Positions 34,056 through 42,462 of a DNA stretch of 64,000 nucleotides are shown one piece after another (position 1 is the stretch's first letter; each line of letters opens with the position of its first letter). The DNA is from Candidatus Devosia phytovorans (GTDB lineage: Bacteria; Pseudomonadota; Alphaproteobacteria; Rhizobiales; Devosiaceae), in NCBI GenBank assembly GCA_029202405.1, contig CP119312.1:4097001-4161000 (forward strand), given 5' to 3'. Made by a program: the position numbers and the translations under genes. The notes under the pieces were generated by a model that worked only from the letters and a program-made list of their open reading frames with translations, was not told the DNA's origin and made no database searches.

Positions 34056-34961
34056 CTACCGGGGAGTGTGCTTGCCATTGATATAGGTGATGAGACCCTC
34101 GGCCAGCGCGTCATAAATGGCACGAATCCGGTGCGACGTGAACAATTCCCTGTGCGTTGTCAGCCAGAGAGGCAGTGGCGGAATCTTGAGCTCGATGGGG
34201 ATGAGCACCATTCCAGGTGTCTGGAGCACGAGGTTGGCCTGGGCGAAGCCGATGCCGAGCCCCGCCTTGGTCAGCTCCCAGAGATGGGGCTGGTCGTCGG
34301 AGCGCAGTACGAAATTGTCGCGGGTCAGCTCGACGCCCAGCGTGCGGGCATGCAGTTGGATGGCGTCGGAGCGGTCGAAGCCGATCAAGTCGTGCCGCCA
34401 GAGCTCGTCCATGGTGTGCGGGCGTCCGCGCCGCGCCAGGTAGCTCTCGTGAGCGGCTGGATAGAGCGGAATGTCGCCCAAGTGCCGGGTGACCAGTTCG
34501 AGCTGGGTCGGGCGGAACATGCGCAGGGCAATATCTGCTTCGCGCATCAGAAGATTTTCCGCCGAATCGGAGGGGATGATTTCGAGCGCAATTCGCGGAT
34601 GCAGCTGGCGGATGCCCAGCAGGATACTTGGAAGCACATAGTTTGAGATCATGGCGCTGGCCGTAATGCGAACCGTGCCGCCGCTATCGTCCTGAGCGCC
34701 ATCGGCGAGGATCGCTGCTTCAGCAAGTGCGGCCTGGGCTTGTCCGACTGGCTCATAGAGGCGGATGGCAATGGCCGTGGGCCGCAGTCCGGTCATGGTG
34801 CGTTCAAACAGCGAGAGGCCAAGGTCGGCTTCCAGCGTTTCGACATGGCGGCCGACTGTCGGTTGGCTGATGCCGAGGCTGCGCGCGGCGGCCGAAAGCG
34901 AGCCATGCTTGACCACGGCAGCGAAGCTGCGCCACAGCGCCCAATCTGGCTCCCTATTCAT
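34056..34961 (-). CDS. LysR-family transcriptional regulator
   Basis: 301 residues. The N-terminal winged helix-turn-helix (about 8-66) reads GSLSAAARSLGISQPTVGRHVETLE, followed by a LysR substrate-binding domain. It is divergent from the epimerase gene with an 87-base gap containing a dyad, so that gene is the likely target. Inducer unknown. It is followed at six bases by the twin-transmembrane gene. Confidence 0.9.
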   Translation of the reverse strand: MNREPDWALWRSFAAVVKHGSLSAAARSLGISQPTVGRHVETLEADLGLSLFERTMTGLRPTAIAIRLYEPVGQAQAALAEAAILADGAQDDSGGTVRITASAMISNYVLPSILLGIRQLHPRIALEIIPSDSAENLLMREADIALRMFRPTQLELVTRHLGDIPLYPAAHESYLARRGRPHTMDELWRHDLIGFDRSDAIQLHARTLGVELTRDNFVLRSDDQPHLWELTKAGLGIGFAQANLVLQTPGMVLIPIELKIPPLPLWLTTHRELFTSHRIRAIYDALAEGLITYINGKHTPR

Positions 34962-34983
34962 GATTGAATGTCACACCATCGAA

Positions 34984-34999
34984 ATCTGCCAATTCAGAT
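34984..34999. promoter_or_regulatory. Dyad ATCTG-N6-CAGAT between LysR and epimerase genes
   Basis: Perfect five-base arms at 34984-34988 and 34995-34999, within the 87-base divergent promoter region. It is close to, but not exactly, the T-N11-A LysR pattern. Confidence 0.4.
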
Positions 35000-35048
35000 A
35001 CGGTAGTGCATTGGGCATGATGCTGTCACCAACAGATGAGGAGCCATC

Positions 35049-35996
35049 ATGTCCAAGGGAAATGTCACTATTCTGGGAAGCAACGGCCATATCGGCAATG
35101 CCGCGATGCAGGCCTTTGCCGACGCCGGCTGGAGTGTCACTGGCCTGGCGCGCGCCAATCGCAAGCCGGTCGCCGGTACACGGGTAATCATTGGCGATGC
35201 CAATGATCTGGAGACGGTTAGGGCGGCGACGGAGCAGGCCGATGTGGTCGTCCATGCCCTGCACCTGCCTTATGACAAGTGGGGCAATGGCGCGTCGGAG
35301 GCGCAGTTGCAGGTGGTGCTGGATGCCATCAAGGGTCAGGGTAAGACGCTGTTGTTTCCCGGGACGATCTACAACTATCGCGCTACAGACCGTACGGTCG
35401 CGCCGGGGCTGCGCCAGTCCGGCGAACAGCCACGCGGCGAAATCCGCATCCGGCTCGAACAGATGCTGCGCAAGGGTGCCGAGGCTGGCGATTTCCAGGC
35501 AATCATCCTGCGGGCCGGCGATTTCTACGGTCCTGGCAATCGAGGCGAATGGTTCGAATCGGCCATGCTGATGGATCACGCAAAGGGCAAGCTCCATCAT
35601 CTGGGAGCGCTCGAAACCCGCCATAGCTGGGCGTATCTACCTGATCTCGGTCGCGGCTTCGTCAGGCTGGCCGAGGCGCGCGCCACGCTGGACAATTTCG
35701 AGAATTTCCACTTTGCCGGCCATTGGGTGTCGCATGGCCAGATGATGCAGGCGATCCAGGCTGCAGCCGGCAAGCCGCTCAAGGTCTCGTCGCAGGCCTG
35801 GTGGGCAATCAAGGCGATCGGCCATTTCAACCCGATGATGCGTGACATCTATCGCATGCGCTATCTGTGGCAGAACGAGATGGAACTGGTCGATCCGCGC
35901 TTCGATGTGCTGGTCGGCCCCGGGTTCATTACACCTTTCGACGAGGCGGTAGCCGCCACCGTCGAAGAACTGCTCGAAAGCCGCAAGGCTGCCTAG
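35049..35996 (+). CDS. NAD-dependent epimerase/dehydratase family protein (extended SDR)
   Basis: 315 residues. The nucleotide-binding motif GSNGHIGNAA near the N-terminus is a variant of GxxGxxG. The typical YxxxK pair is not obvious, which makes an atypical SDR likely. FPGTIYNYRATD and ILRAGDFYGPG are family features. It is probably controlled by the divergent LysR. Its last four bases overlap the convergent gluQ. Substrate unknown. Confidence 0.82.
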   Translation: MSKGNVTILGSNGHIGNAAMQAFADAGWSVTGLARANRKPVAGTRVIIGDANDLETVRAATEQADVVVHALHLPYDKWGNGASEAQLQVVLDAIKGQGKTLLFPGTIYNYRATDRTVAPGLRQSGEQPRGEIRIRLEQMLRKGAEAGDFQAIILRAGDFYGPGNRGEWFESAMLMDHAKGKLHHLGALETRHSWAYLPDLGRGFVRLAEARATLDNFENFHFAGHWVSHGQMMQAIQAAAGKPLKVSSQAWWAIKAIGHFNPMMRDIYRMRYLWQNEMELVDPRFDVLVGPGFITPFDEAVAATVEELLESRKAA

Positions 35997-36850
35997 AGAC
36001 CGACGGCGCGCCGGACATCCTCCGGCGTCCAGCCCCTGTTGCGCAGGTCGGCAAGGCTTTTCGAGTTGCGTGACTTGGCGAGCTTCTTGCCGGAATCGTC
36101 GAGGATTAGACGGTGGAAATTGTAGATGGGCGAGGGCAGACCGAGCAGCATCTGCAGCAGGACATGGATATCGGTCGCGGCCTCCATGTCGCGGCCGCGG
36201 GTCACATGGGTGATGCCTTGGGCGGCATCATCCGCCACGACGCTGAGGTGGTAACTGGTCGGCATGCCCTTGCGCTGCAGCACGACATCTCCCCAGCGCT
36301 CCGGCTTTGCGTGCCGGATCTGCGGACGGTCGGTCACCAGCGGCCCGACTACGGAATAGGTCAGCATGCCGACCTTGCCCATGGCCTTGTCGACATCGAG
36401 CCGGAACTGCACGGGGTCGCCGCGTTCGAGCCGTTCGATTTGCTCTCCCCGATCCATATGCCGGCAGGTGCCGGGATAGAGCGGCGCGCCGTCGGGGTCG
36501 GTGCCCGTGGCATGGACCGCCAGCTCGCTGCGCGAACAAAAGCACGGGTAGAGCAGGCCGAGGTCGCGCAGGTGATTGCCGGCCGCGGCATAGACGTCCA
36601 TTCGCTCGGATTGAACCATGACCGGTTCCGGACAGTCGAGGCCCAGCCAGTGCAGATCGCTAGAGATTGCCGCGACAAATTCGGGTTTACTGCGCTCGGT
36701 GTCGATGTCTTCGATGCGCAGCAGCGCCGTGCCGCTGAGCAAGTGCGCGGCATTCCAGGTATAGAGTGCCGACCAGGCATGGCCGAGATGCAGCAGCCCG
36801 TTGGGGCTGGGCGCAAAGCGTAGGAGCGGTTTTGACGTTTTCTCTGACAC
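35993..36850 (-). CDS. gluQ: Glutamyl-Q tRNA(Asp) synthetase
   Basis: Truncated glutamyl-tRNA synthetase paralogue that attaches glutamate to queuosine in the tRNA-Asp anticodon, 285 residues with no anticodon-binding domain. The HIGH-type motif is RFAPSPNGLLHLGH and the KMSKS-type loop DDSGKKLAKS. A zinc site is suggested by CFCSRSE and the later YPGTCRH. It is divergent from the glycosylase gene. Confidence 0.93.
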   Translation of the reverse strand: MSEKTSKPLLRFAPSPNGLLHLGHAWSALYTWNAAHLLSGTALLRIEDIDTERSKPEFVAAISSDLHWLGLDCPEPVMVQSERMDVYAAAGNHLRDLGLLYPCFCSRSELAVHATGTDPDGAPLYPGTCRHMDRGEQIERLERGDPVQFRLDVDKAMGKVGMLTYSVVGPLVTDRPQIRHAKPERWGDVVLQRKGMPTSYHLSVVADDAAQGITHVTRGRDMEAATDIHVLLQMLLGLPSPIYNFHRLILDDSGKKLAKSRNSKSLADLRNRGWTPEDVRRAVGL

Positions 36851-36863
36851 GCGGTTCTTCTAC

Positions 36864-37523
36864 ATGAGCCCGATCCTGCCGTCACCGCGTCTCGATACGG
36901 CAGCGCTGGTTGCCGAGCATATCGAGATCCTTGCGACCATCGACCCGCGTATCGCCGCAGTGCGCAATTTTGCCGGGCCCGTTCAGCCGCGCATCAATCC
37001 GCCCGGTTTTGTCGGCATCGCCAAGGTCATCACCGGCCAGCAATTGTCGGTGGCGAGCGCCGCGGCCATCTGGGGCCGGTTCGAGCAATTGCCCGGTGCC
37101 CTCGACCCCATTGCCTATCTGTCGCTGAGCGAAGAGGCCGTTCGTGCGACGGGTTTTTCCCGCGGCAAGTTCGAGACGGTCCGCGTCATTGCCGAGGCCA
37201 TGGTCGCCGGCCAACTCGACTTCAGCCATCTCGAAACCCTGCCAGCCGACGAGGCCGTGCACTATCTCGTCGCCCATAAGGGCATCGGTCCCTGGACGGC
37301 CGAGGTTTATCTGATGTTCTGCGCCCAGCACCCGGACGTGTTTCCTTCGGGCGATCTGGCCCTGCTCAAGGCGGTACAGCATGGCCTCGGACTTGACGCG
37401 CGACCAACCATCAAGGAGATGATCCACATTGCCAAAGGCTGGGCGCCGCATCGTTCGGCCGCGGCCCTGTTGTTCTGGCGCTATTTCGCCGTGATGCGCG
37501 ACCGAGAAGGAATATTGCTGTGA
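36864..37523 (+). CDS. DNA-3-methyladenine glycosylase (AlkA-type HhH-GPD)
   Basis: Base-excision repair glycosylase of 219 residues from ATG 36864. The helix-hairpin-helix is LVAHKGIGPWTAEVYLMF and the catalytic aspartate lies in FPSGDLALLKAV. It lacks the N-terminal domain of E. coli AlkA and resembles the shorter AlkA2-like form. The stop overlaps the GTG of the next gene (GTGA), so the two are coupled. Confidence 0.9.
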   Translation: MSPILPSPRLDTAALVAEHIEILATIDPRIAAVRNFAGPVQPRINPPGFVGIAKVITGQQLSVASAAAIWGRFEQLPGALDPIAYLSLSEEAVRATGFSRGKFETVRVIAEAMVAGQLDFSHLETLPADEAVHYLVAHKGIGPWTAEVYLMFCAQHPDVFPSGDLALLKAVQHGLGLDARPTIKEMIHIAKGWAPHRSAAALLFWRYFAVMRDREGILL

Positions 37524-38179
37524 CCAAGCTTTCCGGCCCCATGCTGCCACCCGCCTCCGGAAAGGCGCCCAAACAGGCCGTGGTGCTGCTGCATGGCTAT
37601 GGCAGCGATGGCAATGATCTGATTGGTCTGGCGCCAAACTGGCAGAGCGTGTTGCCCGATGCGGTTTTCGTGTCGCCCAATGGACCCGATATCTGTCGGC
37701 AGTTTTCGGGTGGCTATCAGTGGTTCGACATCAGTTTTGACGGCGACCGTCTTGCCCAGCGACAAGAAGGCGTCATTGGCGCCCGCCCGGTACTTGCGGA
37801 ATTTCTCGAAGACCTGTGGGCGCAGAGCGCCGTCACGCCGGAAAACACCATCCTCGTCGGGTTCAGCCAGGGCGCGATGATGGCGTTGCACACCGGCCTT
37901 TCGCTTAACCGCCAGCTGATGGGCATTATCGCCTTTTCCGGTGCCTTCGTGCCGCCCGACAGTTTCGGCTCTGCCGCCTTCGCCAAGCCTGCTGTCTGCC
38001 TGGTCCATGGCGATATGGATGAGGTGGTCGATCCCGAGCACAGCGCCGATGCCGATACGGCCCTGCGGCTTGCCGGCTATGATGTCAGCTATCACGTCAG
38101 CGCCGGCGTTGGCCACGGTATCGCGCCGGATGGGCTCGAATATGCGACGCAATTCATCACGCGCGTCTCGCAAAAATAA
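37520..38179 (+). CDS. Alpha/beta-hydrolase, carboxylesterase/phospholipase family
   Basis: 219 residues from GTG 37520. The oxyanion segment LLHGYGSDGND, the nucleophile elbow GFSQGAMMA, the acid in HGDMDEVVD and the histidine in AGVGHGI form a complete catalytic set. It resembles cytosolic acyl-protein thioesterase/carboxylesterases. No signal peptide. It is translationally coupled to the glycosylase gene, but no functional link is evident. Confidence 0.9.
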   Translation: MTKLSGPMLPPASGKAPKQAVVLLHGYGSDGNDLIGLAPNWQSVLPDAVFVSPNGPDICRQFSGGYQWFDISFDGDRLAQRQEGVIGARPVLAEFLEDLWAQSAVTPENTILVGFSQGAMMALHTGLSLNRQLMGIIAFSGAFVPPDSFGSAAFAKPAVCLVHGDMDEVVDPEHSADADTALRLAGYDVSYHVSAGVGHGIAPDGLEYATQFITRVSQK

Positions 38180-38268
38180 CAGCTTAACGCCCGCTTCACA
38201 GGCCTGACATATTGGGCCTAGTATAAGAGGGCTATGGACTTACTCGATTCCCGTTCCGGGAGACTCAA

Positions 38269-38826
38269 GTGACGATCCACGTGTCGCCTGAGGCCTGTCC
38301 CGCACTGGTACTGAACGCCGACTTCCGGCCGCTCAGCTACTATCCCTTGTCGCTTTGGTCCTGGCAGGACGCCATCAAGGCCGTGTGCCTGGATCGCGTC
38401 AATATCGTCAGCCATTACGATACCGTCATCCATTCGCCGAGCTTTGAAATGCGGCTGCCCAGCGTGGTTTCGCTGCGCGACTACGTCAAGCCGGCGCGCC
38501 ATCCTGCCTTCACGCGGTTCAATGTCTTCCTGCGTGATCGCTTCCAGTGCCAGTATTGCGGCAGCAAGGACGACCTGACCTTCGACCATGTCATTCCCCG
38601 CTCCAAGGGCGGGCTGACGACCTGGGAAAATGTCGTCGCCGCCTGCGCGCCCTGCAACTTGCGCAAGGCCGATCGCCTGCCAAGCGAAATCCGCATGTTT
38701 CCGCATCAGGCGCCCTATCCGCCGACGGTGCATGACCTGCACAATAATGGCCGAGCCTTCCCGCCCAATCACTTGCACCAGAGCTGGCTGGACTATCTCT
38801 ATTGGGACATCGAACTCGAGCCGTGA
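38269..38826 (+). CDS. HNH endonuclease family protein
   Basis: 185 residues from GTG 38269, with GGGAG six bases upstream. The HNH core is RFQCQYCGSKDDLTFDHV followed by PRSKGG, ENVVAAC and PCNLRKADR, with the CxxC pairs of a structural zinc. The N-terminal part (VLNADFRPLSYYPLS) matches the stand-alone HNH proteins conserved in alphaproteobacteria and not tied to mobile DNA. Role in the cell unknown. Confidence 0.9.
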   Translation: MTIHVSPEACPALVLNADFRPLSYYPLSLWSWQDAIKAVCLDRVNIVSHYDTVIHSPSFEMRLPSVVSLRDYVKPARHPAFTRFNVFLRDRFQCQYCGSKDDLTFDHVIPRSKGGLTTWENVVAACAPCNLRKADRLPSEIRMFPHQAPYPPTVHDLHNNGRAFPPNHLHQSWLDYLYWDIELEP

Positions 38827-38844
38827 ACCTTGTCCTTGCTCAGT

Positions 38845-38866
38845 CCAATAACTATTATTGGCCAAT
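38845..38866. promoter_or_regulatory. Overlapping palindromes upstream of parD (autoregulatory operator)
   Basis: CCAATA-ACTAT-TATTGG is a perfect dyad at 38845-38861 and overlaps the palindrome ATTGGCCAAT at 38857-38866. It lies 20-40 bases upstream of the antitoxin start, where ParD-type repressors bind their own promoters. Confidence 0.6.
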
Positions 38867-38885
38867 CAGGACAGGAGCATGAGCC

Positions 38886-39146
38886 ATGCCGATCAGTGCC
38901 GATCTGGGTGAAAACCTCGAAAAGGTCGTCAACGACCTCGTCGAAAACGGCCGCTACAACTCCAAGAGCGAAGTATTGCGCGAAGGCGTGCGCCTGGTGC
39001 AGGAGCGCGAGGCTGCATTTCAGCGATTGGCGGCCAAGCTGCAGGCCGGGCAGGACGACATTGATGCGGGGCGAGTTCAGCCAGCCGAAGAAGTGTTCGC
39101 TGAATTGAGAGAGCTTATCGATCAAATCTCCAAGAAAGCATCGTGA
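38886..39146 (+). CDS. parD: ParD-family antitoxin
   Basis: 86 residues. The N-terminal ribbon-helix-helix reads ISADLGENLEKVVNDLVENG followed by YNSKSEVLREGVRLVQERE. The C-terminal acidic tail would bind the toxin. AGGAG lies eight bases before ATG 38886. Its stop overlaps the toxin start (TGATG). The promoter has overlapping palindromes suited to autorepression. Confidence 0.88.
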   Translation: MPISADLGENLEKVVNDLVENGRYNSKSEVLREGVRLVQEREAAFQRLAAKLQAGQDDIDAGRVQPAEEVFAELRELIDQISKKAS

Positions 39147-39435
39147 TGCGCGTCACGTTCTCGATAGAATCGAAACGTGGCCTGCGCTACATAACCAGCT
39201 TTATCGCTGAAGACAGCCCGCACCGGGCCGGGCAATTTCTCAGAGATATTGAGGCGGCCTGTCTTGGTTTGGCCGATCATCCCCAGCAGTATGCTTTGCT
39301 TCCTGGGTTCGAGCGGCAGGCCTATCGCCGCCGGCCCTTCGGCCACTATGCGATTATTCTGTCGGCAGCAGCATGGTCACGATCGTCCGTGTCCTACACT
39401 CGGCAATGGATTTGGCAGCTGCGCTCGGGGACTAG
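39146..39435 (+). pseudogene. parE: ParE/RelE-family toxin, apparently frameshifted
   Basis: From ATG 39146 the frame gives a ParE-like protein through RRRPFGHYAI, then leaves the family pattern. In the frame two bases on, the canonical ending resumes: YSV, then MVTIVRVLHSAMDLAAAL, then TAG at 39433. Loss of one T near 39352-39358 explains this, since the 290 bases from start to stop are one short of 97 codons. In the unshifted frame the protein runs on, with unrelated sequence, to 39586. The toxin is probably inactive, or this is a sequence error. Confidence 0.75.
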
Positions 39436-39941
39436 CCTCGTTTGCTGCGAGTTGCCTGAGCCCAGATCGAAAAGACCAGGAGAGCGACAACGACGAGGGA
39501 GACCAGCGCATTATAGCCTGCCAACGAAATGCCCAGGAGGCGGAACTGGACGACGTCGCAGCCGACAACCGGGGTCAAGTTGTTGAGGGCGCTGAAATCC
39601 ATGGTTTCGCCGACGCCGGTACAGGCGGTTGGGCCGGGCCAGAAACCCCATTCGACGCCAGCGTGATAGGCGCCCATATAGGTGCCCCAGAGGAAAATGC
39701 CGGTGGCGGCGGCCATGCCGACATACCAGGCGGGCAGGGGCAGACGGTTCCATGTCACCAGCACGAGGAAAAGCACAGGCAGGCCAATATAATAGGCCAG
39801 GCGCTGTTCGAGGCAGAGCTCGCAGGGCACGAGGCCGCCGAAGACCTGGCTGGCCAGGGCGAGCAGGATGGCAGCGAGGCCGAGGAGGAAGGCAAGTCCG
39901 GCAGAAATTTTGTCGAGTGCTGGACGACTTCTTGTAGGCAT
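39432..39941 (-). CDS. dsbB: Disulfide bond formation protein DsbB
   Basis: Inner-membrane quinone-linked oxidoreductase that reoxidises periplasmic DsbA, 169 residues with four transmembrane helices. The first redox pair is CELC (Cys40, Cys43), followed by EQR. A second cysteine pair lies in the loop around TACTGVGE and VVGCDVV. ATG 39941 has only a weak ribosome site. It is convergent with, and overlaps, the parE remnant. Confidence 0.88.
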   Translation of the reverse strand: MPTRSRPALDKISAGLAFLLGLAAILLALASQVFGGLVPCELCLEQRLAYYIGLPVLFLVLVTWNRLPLPAWYVGMAAATGIFLWGTYMGAYHAGVEWGFWPGPTACTGVGETMDFSALNNLTPVVGCDVVQFRLLGISLAGYNALVSLVVVALLVFSIWAQATRSKRG

Positions 39942-40024
39942 GCTGGAGACTTTCGAGATGACGCTGTGATGGTGGCTGGATAGAGCGCCATTGCGGCACT
40001 TTCCAGCAGGGAACGGGCTTGTGA

Positions 40025-40852
40025 TCAATCGCCCGCTATCGTGATGCCGGCGGCTTGACGCAGCGCGATGGCATTGGCCGGGGCGTGCAGTTTGTCCTCG
40101 TGAACGAAATAGGCGAAGACGTCCTTGCCTTGCGCCGCCCAGGTCTTTGCCGTCTCGGCCCAGTTCGTGATCTCGGATGGACCATAGCCGGTGCCGGCAG
40201 GTGGGCCCTGCAGGCGGCAATAGGCGAAATCGGCGGTCAGGGTTCGGGCCGGGTTTTCCGACGTGTCCGCGATGACGCGGGCGACATTGTGTTCAGCTAG
40301 CAGGGCGTCGACTTCGGGATTGTCGAAACTGGCGTTGCGCATTTCGACCGCGTGGCGGATCGGACCGACGCCGTCGGCACCGAGATAGGGTTCAGATTTC
40401 AGCCGATCATCCGCCTTGCCAGCCAAGTCGACATAGTCGGCAGTGGTCTGTGGCAGGAGCTTCAGGAAATCGCCCAGCACGTTCCGGTCATAACTGACAT
40501 TAGGCGGTAGCTGCCAGATGAAGGGGCCAAGCCTCTCGCCTAAGGCCAGCGGGCCGGAGGCGAAGAAATTGGCCAGCTCGGTCTCGCAATTTTTCAGTCG
40601 CTTGATGTGGGTGACCAGTTGCGGGCCCTTGATGGAGAAAACGAAGCCAGGCTGGCTGACCTCGCCGGCCCATTTGGCAAAGCTTGCCGGTTTCTGGTTG
40701 GCGCGGAAGGTGGCGTTGATCTCTATCGTGGTCAGGCGAGAACTGGCATGGGCCAGTTCCTTTTTCTGCACGAGGCCCTCGGGAAAGAAGCTACCGCGCC
40801 AGGGTTCGAAGACCCAGCCTGCTGTTCCTGTGCGTATCGTGCCCTGCGCCAT
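40025..40852 (-). CDS. DUF72 (YecE-like) protein
   Basis: 275 residues with the TIM-barrel-like DUF72 pattern: IRTGTAGWVFEPWRGSFFP at the N-terminus, then TIEINATFRANQKPASFAKW, LGPFIWQLPP and HAVEMRNASF. Family function unknown. A minus-strand single gene between dsbB and a divergent DMT permease. Confidence 0.9.
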   Translation of the reverse strand: MAQGTIRTGTAGWVFEPWRGSFFPEGLVQKKELAHASSRLTTIEINATFRANQKPASFAKWAGEVSQPGFVFSIKGPQLVTHIKRLKNCETELANFFASGPLALGERLGPFIWQLPPNVSYDRNVLGDFLKLLPQTTADYVDLAGKADDRLKSEPYLGADGVGPIRHAVEMRNASFDNPEVDALLAEHNVARVIADTSENPARTLTADFAYCRLQGPPAGTGYGPSEITNWAETAKTWAAQGKDVFAYFVHEDKLHAPANAIALRQAAGITIAGD

Positions 40853-40991
40853 GCTGCGTCCTCCGTTGCATCAGCTTTGCCCCGGTCCCACGAAAACCGC
40901 AACATCGCAGAGAACGCCATCGTGCGCCCGGGACTTGCCGAGGCGGTGCGAAGTCGGCAAGAAGCCGGCAGTTCCCCACGGCAGTTTTCCG

Positions 40992-41885
40992 ATGACAGTG
41001 ACATCTCCCAATGAGTGCTCGGCATTTGGCACGGCGGGCGGCTTTGCCTCCGTGCTGATCTGGTCGCTCACGGCGCCGGTGATGGCCACCGCGGTGGGGG
41101 TCGATCCCTTTCTTTATGTCGCCTTGGGCGATGGCGTGGGCGCACTCGCCTTTGTCGCGATGTGGATCATTAGACGGCATAATCCCTTACCCGAACTGCG
41201 GCGCGTACCCGTGTGGTTTTACCTGCTTGGCTTTGTCGGCATCGGGTTGCACAACCTGACCTGGGTCGCGGCCCTGCAGCAGGCGCCGCCGCTCGAGGCG
41301 ACGCTGATCATCTATACCTGGCCGCTGCTGGTGGTGGTGTTCACCACCATCTCGCTGCAGCGAAAGCTTAGATGGTATCACATGGTTGCCGGCTCGCTGG
41401 GACTGGCCGGCGTCGCAGCGCTGATGATGGGGCGCGGGCTGGAGTTGGGATCGCCAAGCTTCACCTCGGGCCATCTGTGGGCTGTGTTGTCGTCGCTGAC
41501 CTGGAGCATCTTCTCGGCGGTCGCGGCGCGGCATTCCTATCTCAGCAATAATTTCCTCGGGGGCGTGTTTGCGCTGAGTGCGCTGTTCAACGGGGTGATC
41601 TGGCTGGTCGTGCTGGGGGCACCGCCGGCGCCGGCGAGCAGTCTCTGGATTGTGGGGATTTCGTCCATCTTCTTTGCGCTCAGCTATGCCATGTGGGATT
41701 TTGGCATGAAGCACGGCAATGCGCAGTTGATCGGCGTGCTGAGCTTCCTCACGCCGGTGCTGTCGGCGGTCTATCTGGTCCTGCTCGGCAAGGCTGAGAT
41801 GACCGTCTATTTGCTGGCGGCCCTGGTCCTGGTGGTGACGGGAATCGGTATTGCCAAATTCGGCGAGCAGATCACCAGTCGATAG
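40992..41885 (+). CDS. DMT superfamily (EamA) permease
   Basis: 297 residues from ATG 40992 with about ten hydrophobic segments in two EamA repeats, typical of drug/metabolite exporters. The TLIIYTWPLLVVVF and IGVLSFLTPVLSAVYLVLLG segments are the usual repeat ends. Substrate unknown; sequence flavour is near amino-acid/aromatic exporters of the YddG type. The longer frame to 40518 runs antisense to the DUF72 gene and was rejected. Confidence 0.87.
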   Translation: MTVTSPNECSAFGTAGGFASVLIWSLTAPVMATAVGVDPFLYVALGDGVGALAFVAMWIIRRHNPLPELRRVPVWFYLLGFVGIGLHNLTWVAALQQAPPLEATLIIYTWPLLVVVFTTISLQRKLRWYHMVAGSLGLAGVAALMMGRGLELGSPSFTSGHLWAVLSSLTWSIFSAVAARHSYLSNNFLGGVFALSALFNGVIWLVVLGAPPAPASSLWIVGISSIFFALSYAMWDFGMKHGNAQLIGVLSFLTPVLSAVYLVLLGKAEMTVYLLAALVLVVTGIGIAKFGEQITSR

Positions 41886-41912
41886 GGTGCGAAAAAATTA
41901 TTGCCATTGCGT

Positions 41913-41940
41913 GGAAGGCGGAGGCCCCGGCATCCGTATA
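41913..41940 (+). promoter_or_regulatory. Possible ECF-type promoter of the sigma gene
   Basis: GGAA at 41913-41916 and CGTATA at 41935-41940 are 18 bases apart, similar to GGAAC/CGTT-type promoters of alphaproteobacterial ECF sigma factors. The start codon is only seven bases further on. Confidence 0.4.
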
Positions 41941-41946
41941 CCCAGC

Positions 41947-42462
41947 ATGACACCGCCCAAACCACCCGCAAAGGTCATGGACGAGCTGCCGGCGTTGCGC
42001 CGTTATGCGCTGAGCCTGACGCGGCACGCCGCCGATGCCGAAGACCTCGTGCATGATGCCTTGGTGCGGGCACTGGAGCGCGGTTCGGGCTATCGGCCCG
42101 AGGGCAGCCTCCGCGGCTGGCTGATGTCGATCCTCCACAATCTTCATATCGACCGGCTCCGCTCAGGCCGGAGCGCTGCCGGGCGTGATCGGGCCATGGC
42201 GCAGGATGCCGAGGAACGTACTGCCCCCAATCAGGTCGACAGCGTGCGGTTGTCGCAGGTCCGCCGGGCATTCGACGACCTGCCGGTCGAGCAGCGCGAG
42301 GCACTGCATCTGGTGACCATCGAGGGGCTTTCCTATGACGAAGCGGCCGCCATTCTCAAGGTGCCCAGTGGTACGGTGATGTCGCGGGTGTCCCGTGGCC
42401 GCGAGGCCCTGCGGCAATGGGAGGCTGGTCCGGCGCTGAGACTGGTCAGGGGAGGCGAATGA
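41947..42462 (+). CDS. ECF-family RNA polymerase sigma factor
   Basis: 171 residues. The region 2 helix reads LPALRRYALSLTRHAADAEDLVHDALVRALE and region 4 DLPVEQREALHLVTIEGLSYDEAA, with the recognition helix PSGTVMSRVSRGREALR. No Shine-Dalgarno sequence precedes ATG 41947, and a possible ECF promoter lies immediately before it, so the message may be leaderless and self-activated. The stop overlaps the anti-sigma start. Confidence 0.93.
   Translation: MTPPKPPAKVMDELPALRRYALSLTRHAADAEDLVHDALVRALERGSGYRPEGSLRGWLMSILHNLHIDRLRSGRSAAGRDRAMAQDAEERTAPNQVDSVRLSQVRRAFDDLPVEQREALHLVTIEGLSYDEAAAILKVPSGTVMSRVSRGREALRQWEAGPALRLVRGGE

Noticed and set aside
33450..34646. 398-codon open frame on the plus strand
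   Set aside because: Crosses three minus-strand genes (adenosyltransferase, twin-transmembrane protein, LysR) in antisense.
38886..39435. Idea that parDE and the HNH gene mark a mobile or defence island
   Set aside because: The HNH protein is of the stand-alone conserved type, flanking genes are ordinary, and no integrase, att-like repeats or defence partners are seen.
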